A stretch of 64,000 nucleotides of DNA from NCBI GenBank assembly GCA_030323885.1, contig CM059186.1, positions 151,502,407 through 151,566,406 on the forward strand, given 5' to 3'. The translations under genes and the position numbers were made by a program. The notes under the pieces are model-generated. The model searched no databases. It saw nothing but the letters and a program-made list of their open reading frames with translations, and had not been told where the DNA came from. Source of the stretch: Branchipolynoe longqiensis (taxonomy: Eukaryota; Annelida; Polychaeta; Phyllodocida; Polynoidae). Below are positions 44,344-55,083 of this stretch, piece by piece (within the stretch, counting starts at the first letter, position 1; the number at the start of each line of letters is the position of its first letter).

Positions 44344-45047
44344 AGCTGGGCCCCGGCCACTTCTCTCCACAAACGTACCTATAACTTGTCTCAGCATACA
44401 CCAGCGTACACCAGCACACACCAGCGTACACCATCGTACACCAGTATACACCAAAGTCCACCAGTGTACACCACTGTACACCAGTATACACCAAAGTACA
44501 CCAGCATACATTAGCATAACCATCATACACAAACGTACACCAGCATACACCATCGTACAATAGCAAACATCAGCATAAACCAGCGTACACCAGCGTACAC
44601 CCACACACACCAGCATATGCCATCATACACCATCATACACCAGCGTATGCAGCATACGTCAGCATACACAAGCATACACATGCATACACCAAAGTACACC
44701 GATGTATATCAGCATACCCCACTGTACACCAACGTACACCACCATACATCATCATTCACCAGCATACACCACTGTACATCAGCGTACACCAGTGTACACC
44801 AGCATACGCCAGCAATCACCAGTACAGACTGCACACACCATAGTATACCAGCGTACACAAATGTACACCGGCGTACACCAGCGTACATCAGCATACATCA
44901 GCGTACATCAGCGTACATCAGCGTGTACCAGCGCACACCAGCGTAAACCAGCATACACCAGCATACACCAGCGTACACCAATGTGCTGGCGCAAAATCAC
45001 ATATGTCAGCATATGCTGATGCAAGACGGCACAGCGTGACAGGGCCT
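44344..45047. mobile_element. Fold-back element H8 with CAGCGTACAC array
   Basis: The right end GGCACAGCGTGACAGGGCCT followed by TTA resembles the other fold-back elements. The proposed left end AGCTGGGCCCCGGCCAC after TAA is weak. Between them, 44390-44980 is a 10-bp CAGCRTACAC array with drift, opening many false Tyr/Thr/His-rich frames. The right boundary is firm and the left is not. I did not see the GTTTTG..CAAAAC palindrome. Confidence 0.55.
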
Positions 45048-45129
45048 TTACCTGCACTACCTTGTCGTGTCGTTCCTTTTTGAATCAGTGCACCAGTACC
45101 AGTTTCGGGTATGTCGGAGTTAGGATGAA

Positions 45130-45177
45130 ATCTAGCCAAGTTTAGAAAAGTCTATGCCTTCATCGGACTGCAACGCT
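45130..45177 (+). mobile_element. K-family MITE right-end fragment
   Basis: CTTCATCGGACTGCAACGCT followed by TTAA at 45178. The TGC of the usual GACTATGCAACT is rearranged. Confidence 0.55.
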
Positions 45178-45245
45178 TTAAGATGGGTGTGCCACAGCAA
45201 TGTTGTTGGTTTACGTTTGCTTTAGGGGAAGAATGGAGCGTCTTA

Positions 45246-45420
45246 ATGCCCGCAATGGTTGAGTGAATCTCGCCTCAAAAGCAGGAGATCATGGAATCAA
45301 ACAACAGTCCAATGGAGGTGAAGACTTGCAAAATTACCACTTGTCGCAACCGGAGCCTGGCGCTCGGCATTACTAGGACAGGGCAAGGGACTGGTTTACT
45401 CAGTGTCAGGATAATGTCAA
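45246..45420 (+). mobile_element. SINE-A, degraded copy
   Basis: Head ATGGTTGAGTGAATCTCGCC with ATCATGGAATCAAAC as B-box relic. After about 35 unrelated bases it continues as CTTGTCGCAAC, GAGCCTGGCGCTCGGCATTA and CTCAGTGTCAGGATAATGTC, and then stops. Confidence 0.7.
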
Positions 45421-45568
45421 CTGTTTGGCAATTATTCCAACGTATAGATGCTGTATGTATTCCGCGTTCCACTGGTCCATTGGTAACGATTAAGGCTGAT
45501 AAGCTGCACGCCGGGTCGCAGCTATAACCGACAACGTGCAAAATAGGGACAGTGGCGATACAGTGGTA

Positions 45569-45896
45569 CAGTACAACCCCGTTAAACCAAGCTCGGTTAA
45601 ACCAAACGATCGGTTAATCCAAAGTTTTTTCGGCGGCCCGGCAAAATACTACCATTTATCATATAAAAAAAGTTGATTAAACCAAAGTCGGTTAATCCAA
45701 AGTATCGGTTAATCCCAACAAAATTGTCGGTCCCAGGCCACTTCCGGTACAGTTAAACCAAACTTTCATGTGGTTTTAAGGTCATCTGAGACTTTTTTTT
45801 ATATGATAAATGGTAGTATTTTGCCAGGTTGCCGAAAAAAGTTTGGATTAACCGATCGTTTGATTTAACCGAGGTTGGTTTAATGGGGTTAAACTG
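45569..45896. mobile_element. Pogo/Tigger-like palindromic MITE, 328 bp
   Basis: Ends CAGTACAACCCCGTTAAACC and complement CAGTTTAACCCCATTAAACC, flanked by TA (45567-45568 and 45897-45898). This is the CAGTnnAACCYCGTTTAACC style of pogo-type Tc1/mariner elements. ACTACCATTTATCATATAAA in the left arm pairs with its inverse in the right arm, so most of the element folds into one hairpin. Non-coding. Confidence 0.85.
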
Positions 45897-45989
45897 TATA
45901 TACATAAAAAACAATAATCATAGTGTCCACACACATTGTACATTCATAATGCACCCCCGTTTTTGCCAAAGCCAAGTCAAAGTCAAAGG

Positions 45990-46065
45990 TCGGTTAAACC
46001 AATGATCGGTTAATCGAAACAAATTTCTAGGGTCCCTTCAAGTTTGGTTTAACGGGGTTATACTG
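45990..46065. mobile_element. Pogo-like MITE, right-end fragment
   Basis: GGTCGGTTAAACCAATGATCGG, then CTAGGGTCCCTTCAAGTTTG and the end GGGGTTATACTG followed by TA (46066). It lies about 90 bases after the complete copy. Confidence 0.75.
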
Positions 46066-46067
46066 TA

Positions 46068-46735
46068 TCAGGAAGTGGGACATTATCTCATATACCAAAT
46101 ATTTGCTAGGACAGTTTCACTGGAATCTATATTAGATACACATGTAAGCTAATAATCCGACTAAGGTCGGGCATCAGGTGGCATGTGGTTGTACATGCAA
46201 AGTGAGTTTAAAGAATAGGTTCTATTTTGAATGAAAAGACTGAGAGAATGGTGGACATAATCAACTTCCGCTATTTAATCTGTAGCTGTGTCTGGCGTGC
46301 TGGGTCATGGTTTCAGTCCTTCCCGAGGGACCAGTGGAACTTAGAATACCCATAATGCCACATTGGATCAAACTAAGTTATATTGCACACATTATAATAT
46401 TATAATTTCCATTGTAGAAAAGATATGCATCAGGTGCAAGAATTGCAATGTACAAATAAATATAAAAGCTTTAAAGCACTGCCCAAATATGCCCATCTAT
46501 TCCGAGATGTACAGTAGGAAATGTGTAGGTATATTAGTAAAAGCAAATAAGATATGTTATTTTAATGTGTAGCTCTTCCTTTTATATTCCCATTGCAAAG
46601 GATAGGCCTGCCATTTGAACCAATACTGCCTTCCGGTGTGCTGACACGCCAGGTTCCAGCTTCAGGCCCGACTTTGTATTTAGGAAACCTTGACCCGGAA
46701 CATGCGCATTGGCCGAATACAAATTTAATGTAGTG
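46068..46735. other. Unique sequence, nothing recognised
   Basis: No relatives or gene. Confidence 0.5.
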
Positions 46736-46737
46736 AC

Positions 46738-46832
46738 TTTAGTACGCATTGCCACAAGTCTGTGCTATTCCTGATTTAACCGCATATGTTACTATGATAT
46801 ACAACCTCAATCAACCAACCAATCACACCACA
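46738..46832 (+). mobile_element. SINE-A 3' fragment, decayed
   Basis: GCATTGCCACAAGTCTGTGC, TTCCTGATTTAACC and an AACCAACCAATC tail parallel the last 90 bases of SINE-A with many substitutions. Confidence 0.5.
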
Positions 46833-46897
46833 CACAAAAAGCGTTTCTGTATTAATGACTTGAAATCCATAGCGATGTTAATATTTGTTTATAAATA

Positions 46898-46934
<37 letters not shown>
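46898..46934. repeat. TA microsatellite
   Basis: (AT)n with two AAAT interruptions. Confidence 0.9.
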
Positions 46935-46935
<1 letters not shown>

Positions 46936-47176
46936 AAACACCTAATGCATTTCACAGTTAAATAAAAAATTCAATTATAATGTACCCTTCCAAATACAAT
47001 GCAATAATACAAGTCTTCTGGTACATGGAAAGAATTCTATCTAGTTAATTTGTCCATGAGGATACGCACACTGCAGACTGGAGTGATATGTCGCATAATA
47101 CATTATGCGAATATAAATGACCAATAATATTCCTCCTCTACTTTACTCCGTGGCTGCTATTGTCACGTTTGATTAT

Positions 47177-47372
47177 TAGCCCAGGCTCTCTAAATCGACC
47201 GACCATGGGACCGACTTTAAGTGGTCCATTTAGGGAGGTCGTTGGTTTAGAGATTTCCTTTATTGGTACAATGGTGTTGTATGGGCGATCGTTAGGGACC
47301 CAAATAAAGCGATCGATAATAGGGGAGTGGACGATCTGTGGAGGTGGTCAGTTAGAGAGGTTTTACTGGATA
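47177..47372. mobile_element. Pogo-related MITE remnant
   Basis: GCTCTCTAAATCGACCGACC at the left and CAGTTAGAGAGGTTTTACTG at the right form imperfect inverted ends. The right end's complement, CAGTAAAACCTCTCTAACTG, has the CAGTAAAACC pogo-type start. GGTCGTTGGTTTAGAGATTT lies inside. TA flanks are lost. Confidence 0.55.
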
Positions 47373-47595
47373 TATATATGTTTGTTTAAGCCTGTTCGCA
47401 CATTCTTCTACACACCAACAGCTTCCTCCCACAGCGGTTGTAGGCTCCTTTTGTCAGCTCATCGCTTCACCTGCCTCCTGGTACTTAGTTTCCCGCCTTT
47501 CTCCGACAGCATCATCAGTCAGGTACCCTTGCCCATCCCCACTTTAGACACATACAACAGGCGCCTATACCTCTTGCTTTACATTGCCTCAATAA

Positions 47596-48231
47596 AGGGG
47601 CTGTCACATTACGACGCATCGTGCCAACATACAGCGACGTATGTTCATCGACGTTCGTTGAGATACGGCATCGCTCATTAAGGGGTCGTCAAAGTTTTGC
47701 GCATGCACAAAACTTTCGACATATGACAAAGTTCGACATCGTGTGGATTTTACATCGGCTGTACATTATGTATATGTTAGGCCTATGTCGATGTACATTA
47801 GATGTACGTTAGACAAATGTTGTTCACTATGTTGCACTACATTGACCTACTTTAAAGTCAGTGGGAACATACAGTCCGCGTACTGACAATGTATGGATAA
47901 CATACATCTACAGTATGTCTAATGTACGGTTAGCATTTCTCCAGCATGTCTTGATGTATCTAACGTATGAGGCATAGTTCAGGCGATCGAATAACATATA
48001 TAACGTTCACCGGCATTCTGTGAACGTTCCGTGAGCATAATTTGAGTGTTTTTTTCGCCTGGAAGCACGTTAGCCATACATTGGTCATACATTGGCCATA
48101 CGCTATGTATACGGTATGTATACATCCAACTTTGCCCCCCTCGCCGAAAGGTTTGATGCTTCTCGACATAAAAAAGTGATTTTACACGTTGGCCGCGCAC
48201 TTGCGAGATGTGTCATTATGTGATAGGGCCT
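47596..48231. mobile_element. Fold-back element H6, Harbinger-like, 636 bp
   Basis: Left AGGGGCTGTCACATTACGAC after TAA (47593-47595). Right end TGTGTCATTATGTGATAGGGCC-type, followed by TAC. AGTTTTGCGCATGCACAAAA followed by CTTTCGAC lies near 47692, the same motif as in H1-H4 and H7. Interior repeats are 9-12 base ATGTACGTTAGAC-like steps without a clean array. Frames at 47621-48200 are coincidental. Confidence 0.75.
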
Positions 48232-48264
48232 TACCTAATCCTGCGTGTACCTCCCCATAGCCCA

Positions 48265-49765
48265 ACATGCCCCCACCCTCTGCACCCTCTCCATCCCCCC
48301 ATCCAACTATCCAGTGCCATCCTCATTTTGCCACCCAGTTCCATCCTCATCTCACCAATCAGCCCCTTCCACACATTACCACCCAGTCCCATCCTATCCT
48401 CACCACCCAGTCCCATCCTCACCTCACCACCTGGTCCCATCCTCACCTTACCAGCCAGTCCTATCCTCACCTCACCACCCAGTCCCATCCTCTCCTCACC
48501 ACCCAGTCCCATCCTCACCTCACCACCCGGTCCCATCCTCACCTCCCCACCCAGTCCCATCCTCACCTCACCACGTGGTCCCATCCTCACCTCACCACGC
48601 AGTCCCACCCTCACCTCACCACGCGGTCACATCCTGACCTCACCACCCAGTCCCATCCTCACCTCACCACCTGGTCCCATCCTCACCTCACCTCACCACC
48701 CAGTCCCATCCTCAGCTTACTACCCAGTCCCATCCTATCCTCACCACCCAGTCCCATCCTCACCTTACCACCCAGTCCTATCCTCACCTCACCATCCGGT
48801 CCCATCCTCACCTTACCACCCGGTCCCATCCTCACCTCACCACCCAGTCCTATCCTCACCTCACCATGCGGTCCCATCCTCAGCTTACCACCCAGTCCTA
48901 TCCTCACCTTAGCAACCAGTCCTATCCTCACCTCACCACCCGGTCCCATCCTCAGCTTACCACCCAGTCCTATCCTCACCTCACCACCCGGTCTCATCCT
49001 CACCTCACCACCCAGTCCTATCCTCACCTTACCACCCGGTCCCATCCTCTCCTCACCACCCAGTCCCATCCTCACCTCACCACCCAGTCCTATCCTCACC
49101 TCACCACCCAGGCCCCTCCTCACATCACCACCCGGTCCCATCCTCACCTCGCCACCCGGTCCCATCCTCTCCTCACCACCCAGTCCATCCTCAGCTCACC
49201 ACCCAGTCCCATCCTCACATCACCACCCAGTCCTATCCTCACCTCACCACCCGGTCCCATCCTCACCTTACCACCCAGTCCTGTCCTGACCTTACCACCC
49301 AGTCCCATCCTATCCTCACCACCCAGTCCCATCCTCACCTTACCACCCAGTCCTATCATCACCTCACCACCCAGTCCCATCCTCACCTTCGCACCTAGTC
49401 CTATCCTCACCTCACCACCCGGTCCCATCTTCACCTCACCACCCAGTCCAATCCTCACCTCACCACCCAATCCCATCCTCACCTCACCACCCAGTCCCAT
49501 CCTCACCTCACCACCCGGTCCCATCCTCACCTCATCACCCAGTCCCATCCTCACCTCACCACCCAGTCCCATCCTCACCTTACCACCTAGTCCCATCCTC
49601 ACCCCACCACCCAGTTCAATCCTCACCCTACCACCCATTCCCATCCTCACCCTACCACCCATTCCCATCCTCACCTCACCATCCACTCCCATCCTCACCT
49701 CACCAGCCACTGCCATCCTCACCTTACCAGCCAATCCCATCCTCACTTTGCCACCCAGTGCCCCC
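48265..49765. repeat. 24-bp minisatellite, about 60 units
   Basis: Unit CTCACCACCCAGTCCCATCC plus TCAC, head to tail with single-base variants (GGTCCC, CAGTCCT and CTTACC). 24 is divisible by three, so all frames without stops stay open for hundreds of codons on both strands. These are not genes. The array begins about 35 bases after fold-back element H6. Confidence 0.95.
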
Positions 49766-49769
49766 AAGC

Positions 49770-50215
49770 GGTTCACCCTGTCATTGTGTGATACAGACCA
49801 TGCCCCCAGCACGAGGCACCAGATGCCTCCTCTCAGGAGGAGAAGCTGTCTCCCGAACCGGTATTATCTCGTATAATCTCGTTTCTCCTGTCGTCTCATC
49901 ACCGATGTTATTCCACACTTACACCACACCTCACGAACCACACCCTCACAGTTACACTACACACGTACGCTACACACCTACTCACCCAGTCACATACCCA
50001 CACACATCCACACCACAATCCTCAGTACCCACACACACATCCACAACACACTCCGCACACACCCACACAAACATCCACACCATACCCCTCACTCCCCTAC
50101 ACCCCCCATACAAACATATCCACAACGCACTCCCCACACTCCCCACACACGTACCCCTACACCTCCGCACACCCACCCAACACACATCGACACCGCATTT
50201 CCCACACACCTACAT
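49770..50215. repeat. Mixed unique then CACACC-rich tract
   Basis: Unique to about 49920, then ACACACATCCACA and CACACTCCCCACAC repeats of low order to 50210. Confidence 0.7.
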
Positions 50216-51030
50216 GGGTCACTCTCCTGAAAACTCGTCAGCGTGGGATGGGATTTTAAAACATCAATACAAAAATGTCATACTCATTTGGTTCCTTATA
50301 CTTTTCATATTTATGTTCAGATTTGATGTAAGAAATAAGGGAAATAAAATTAAACTGCGTGCAACTTTGGTCCTTTTAGTTATGAAGTGTTTTTGCACAC
50401 ACAAAAAAAAAGGATTTTGCAGTCAGCCATTTGTAACATGACATATGGGACATGGTTGGATCCTTACTAACATCTTGTATTACACTGATATATCAAACAA
50501 AACAGTTCCCAAATCAAAAAGGAAGTATTTATTAACATGTATGCATGCTTAAATTTTTAAAAGAATTATTTGCTGTCTTCAGAAATAACATTACAAATTT
50601 CCGTCACAGATTTAACCAGTGGTGTCTTGATGCCACACAAATATTGTACACTAATTATTCAGTGAATAAAGCATGGCTGGGAATTACTTTTTTTTTTAAT
50701 CAATGTAAGCACTACATATTTCTGTATATTATGCCATGATTAATATGCTTCTAAGTATGAAATTATATAATTATGCTTAGATTTTTTATTAAGCAGACTG
50801 TGTGGTGTCCTAAACATGTGTTAAATCTGAGGAACACATGTTATACTGCCATAAGACATAACTTAATCATGGACTACACCATTATTTTTTATCCCATTAA
50901 TTTATATCTTACATAAATGTAAAGGGGAGATTTCCAGCTTTCATTTGTAATAAAACAATGTGAACAAATCAAATATTTAAATTTTAACTCTGCATGTGAC
51001 ACTTCTGGCCAGTTTTCAAGAGAGTGATCC
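50216..51030 (+). mobile_element. TIR element T, copy 2 (815 bp)
   Basis: Same family and orientation as 13733-14540, similar along its whole length. The left end GGGTCACTCTCCTGAAAACT is inverse to the right CAGTTTTCAAGAGAGTGATCC. It is inserted within CA-rich sequence: CACACCTACAT precedes and ATATCCACACACA follows, so pre-insertion sequence can be inferred. Confidence 0.8.
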
Positions 51031-51400
51031 ATATCCACACACAATACAATACAGCGCACAATACAATCCAGAATTTCCACACTCGCAACACACCGACATT
51101 CACACACATACATCCACACACAATCCACAATCTCCACGCTACCTACAAACCCATACCCACAACCTACATGCCGTGTCAGAGTCCCACACACCAACACCCC
51201 CCCCCCCTGCACCCCACACCACCTCCCCTGTCCCCACGTCGCGCACCGACACCCCGATCTCCACTTCCGGTCGTCAAATCTTCCACACAATCCACTTAAC
51301 CGGCTCCTGGCCACTGCCGTTCAACATACCTGCACCCTCCCCCAATGGCAGCTCTTCTCACCTTTACGCCTCCCCCCCCCCCCCTACACCCTCCGTGTAG
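51031..51400. other. CA-rich leading sequence
   Basis: Continues the CACACA-rich sequence that the T element interrupted, with C runs at 51192-51205 and 51368-51384. No gene. Confidence 0.5.
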
Positions 51401-51404
51401 ACAC

Positions 51405-52500
51405 TCTCACTACCTGATACACACCACACTCACACACACACATACACTCACACTACCTGACACACACTCACGCACAGACCCACACACAGACTTACACACA
51501 TACCCACACTCACACTCACACTATCTGACACACATCACACCCACACACAAACCCATACATACATTCACACTACCCACACTACCTCACACAGACCCACACA
51601 CACACACACTCACACACTCACACACTCACACACTCACACTGCTTCACACACTGACCCACACACACTCACATTACGTCACTCTACCTGACATACCCTCAAA
51701 CCCTCACACACCACACACACAAACATACCCACACACACCGACACACCGACCGACACACACCTGCACACATACCCACACACACTCATGCACAGACCCCCCC
51801 CACACAAACACTTACATACATACCTATACACACTCACACACAGACCCACACACACTCATACACAGACCCCCACACACTTACATACATACCTACACACACT
51901 CACACGCAGACCCACACACACTCACGTACAGACCCACACTAACTCACACACAGACCCACACAAACACACGCATACCCACACAAACGCACACACAGACCCA
52001 CATACTCCCACATAGACCCACACCCACACTCACCCAAAGACCCACCCACACACACAGACTCACACACTCACACACTCACACACATACCCACACACACTCA
52101 GACACAGACCCACACACATACCCACACACTGACACACAGACCCACACACACTCAGACACAGACCCACACACACTCACGTACAGACCCACACAAACTCACA
52201 CACATACCCACACAAACACGCACACAGACCCACACAAACTCACAGACATACCCACACACTCCCACACAGACCCACACCCACACCCACACTCACCCACAGA
52301 CCCACACACACACACTCACACACAGACCCACAGACACTTACACAGTCTCACTATCACACTTTTCCACACGAACAGACACATACACGCTCAGACTATCTCA
52401 CAGACATATCCACACTCACTCACACTACCTCACACACATACCTTAGACACACGCGCACACACTCACAATCACACACACACTACCTCACACACACCCTCAC
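51405..52500. repeat. CACACTCACACACAGACCCA array
   Basis: Degenerate units of about 20-24 bases, mainly ACTCACACACAGACCCACAC and CATACCCACACA. A 396-codon His/Thr-rich frame is an artefact. Confidence 0.9.
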
Positions 52501-53640
52501 ACCTCCCTAGCCCACCCCCACACTCACTTATGTAGAGACACGCCTCCAGCACACACTCTTCCGACAACTCATCACCATCCGTCAAACCCAGCCTCATCAC
52601 CAGACCTCCCCTCAAACACACTCCAGACCCAAACCTACTCTCGAACCCACATCTACCTTCTAAGCCAGCCACCTCCTCAAATCTAACCATAATCTCAAAC
52701 CGACCGCTAACCTCAAACACACCCCTACGCTTAACTCACCCTTAACCTCAAAACCACTCCTACCTTCAAACCCACCCCTGACTTCTTATCCCTCTTCGCA
52801 ATTTCCCCACCAACACCAACTCTTCCTGCCTCTCCCTTCATGATTCGGACCGTATAATCTCCCTTCCCCTCCCTTCCCCTCCCGGGCCACTCCCTACACC
52901 CGTGCCCTCCCGTTCCGTTCCCCCCAGCCCTCCCTTCCCAGCCCGGCCCTCCATGTCCGTCCTGGGTAGCTCCCGTCCCCTGCCTTTCAGGCCCCGCCCT
53001 ACGTGATGCCCTCTCCTGAGATCCCCTCCCTGGTCCCGCGTACGCGTTCCCCTCACGATCCCGCCAGATTCCCACGCCTTTCGCTCGCGCCCTCCCCTTG
53101 CCCCTGCCCTTCCCTACCTTCCCCTCCTTCCCCACGCCATTCGCCCATCCCGTACACCTCCATTCGCCTCGGCCCCTTGTCGCGCTCGGCATAGACAGGC
53201 ACGCGTCTGTCCGGCCGTCGTTGTCATGTATTCCGGCGTTTCTCCTCTCGCATGTCCCGCTTAGGTCCATCGGTCATTGCCCCATTGCCTTGGTATACTG
53301 GCTCGCCTTGTCGTTAACGTCTTCGCAGCTTTCCACTGCCCGGACTCCGCAGATTGGCTCCAGCGACTCCGAGCTCCTCTCACTGCTCCTCTCCGCATTG
53401 CCAGTACTCAATTTCCATGCGTTAGTGACAAGCTTCCGCTCCCTGACTCTCGCACCGTACCGATTCCCGGACATCCTCGCTACCGATCGGATCGTCACCC
53501 GCCACACGCTCTCCTTGCGAAGACCTAACTTCTCTTCCGCCGGATCACAAGCGGGGCTTCGCTTCAAGTGGACCGCGCGGGGCACTAAGCCCGGCCAGTA
53601 CTCCCGGCAGATAGGTAGTCTTCACTGAAGTCCCATCAAC
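52500..53640. other. Balanced GC-moderate sequence, no gene called
   Basis: 52500-52800 holds loose ACCTCAAAC/CTCAAACCCACC steps. 53170-53640 is the most gene-like composition in this part of the window, with overlapping frames at 53098-53628 (+) and 53274-53585 (-). I recognise no domain in either, and neither has visible splice or start context. Confidence 0.4.
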
Positions 53641-54415
53641 CGTTCCCTGTCTGACCCCTCGCTCTGTTACCCCTCTCTTCCCCCTATACCCTGGTCCCTC
53701 TTGTCCCTCCCTTCTTTCCCCTCTCTTCCCCTCGTCCCGCCTACCTATCTCCCTGCCCTCCCCAATCCCCTTCTACATCCCGTCCCTACGTTAGCTTCCT
53801 CCCGTCCCCTCCCTACCCTCTCCATCCCAGAAGTATACCTCCTAATCCCCTCCCTCCTTTCCCCTCCCTCCCAACCCTCCCTTTCCCGCCCATCCCTTCC
53901 CAGCCCCTCCCTTGCATCCCATCCATCACTGTTCCTCCTATCATCTCCCATCTCCTCCTTTCCCCTCCTCCCCCTTCCCCTCCCCCTCCAACTCCCCCCT
54001 CGCCCTCCCCTCCCTCGCTCTCCCCCTCTCCTACCCGTCCCCCCTCGCCATCCCCTCCCTCCCCCCCCCCTCGCGCTCCCCCTCTCCTACCCTCCCTACC
54101 CTCCCATCCCCTCCCCTCCCTCCCAGCCCCCCCTTCCCTACCATCCTCCCCTTCATCCCCAGGCCCTCCCTTCCCTCCCATCCCCTTCATTTCCTCCCAT
54201 CCCCTCCCTACCTCCCATCCTCTACCCTCCCACCCCCTCCTCCTTTCGCCTCCCTCCCAGCCGCTCCCTTCCCTCCCCTCCCTTCCCAGTCCCTCCCTTG
54301 CCTCCCATCCCCTCCCTTTCCCTCCTCCCCCTTCCCCCCTCCCGCCTCGCCCTCCCTGCCCCTCCCCCTCCACCTCGCCCTCCACCCTCCCTCTCCCCCT
54401 CCCCCTGTTCCACTC
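53640..54415. repeat. CCCTCCCTTCCC pyrimidine tract
   Basis: Plus strand almost only C and T, in degenerate CCCTCCCTCCCATCCCCTCC units. Mirror-symmetric pyrimidine runs give triplex potential. Confidence 0.9.
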
Positions 54416-54534
54416 ATGAGGGAGGGGGGAGGCGGTGGCAGTGCACAGATTAGATGCTTACTGCTTATCTATCACGATGGCTTGTCAGATTAAGGAGGCA
54501 GCACAGAGGCCTTTAATGAGAAGCCATTCGTCCA

Positions 54535-54850
54535 GACGGCTCCGGGACCCCCCACCCCCGCCTCCCCGCCTACTCCCCCCGCCTGTTTCCCCCGCCTACC
54601 TGCCTGCTACCCCCGCTTGCTCCTCCCGCCTAACTGCCGCTCCCCGCCTACCCGCCTTCTCCCCCCGCCAACCGCCTGCTCCCCTCGCCTACCCGCCTGC
54701 TTCCCCCGCCTCCCCGCCTGCTTCCCCCCCCCCCTACCTGCCGTTGCCAGCCTCCCCGCCTGCTCCTCCCGCCTGCTCCCCACCCTCCCCGCCTGCTCCC
54801 TCCGCCGACTCGCCGCTCCCCGCCCCCCTCACCGCCCCTTCGCTCCTCAC
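54535..54850. repeat. CCGCCTGCTCCCC minisatellite
   Basis: 10-13 base units such as CCCGCCTGCTCC and CCCGCCTACC. Confidence 0.85.
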
Positions 54851-54947
54851 GTCAGCCTCACGTCAGCCTCCCTTGTGTCGGACACGGAGGAATCCTGCTC
54901 ACTGTGGGCTGAGGGTGAATTGGTGAAGCTTTCCTGATAAGTGTATT

Positions 54948-55030
54948 TGGGCGTGCGTCTGTGCGTGTGCATGTGCGTGTGCGTGTGCATGTGCATGTGC
55001 ATGTGCGTGTGTGTGCGTGTGAGTACTGCG
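54948..55030. repeat. GTGTGCGTGTGCATG repeat
   Basis: Six- to twelve-base GTGTGC/GTGCAT steps. Confidence 0.85.
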
Positions 55031-55083
55031 CGTGTGACTGGGGTACAAAGGACAGAATCTTCATGAGGTATGCGTGACATGAG

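Noticed and set aside
44344..44370. Firm left end of H8
   Set aside because: AGCTGGGCCCCGGCCAC only loosely matches the right end, so the boundary is given low confidence.
48208..49876. Frames up to 340 codons in the 24-bp array
   Set aside because: The unit is divisible by three, so stop-free frames persist on both strands without coding meaning.
51345..52535. 396-codon His/Thr-rich frame
   Set aside because: CACACA-type low-complexity array.
53098..53628. Frame of 176 codons in balanced sequence
   Set aside because: No recognised domain; the first third is pyrimidine array and an opposing frame is equally open.
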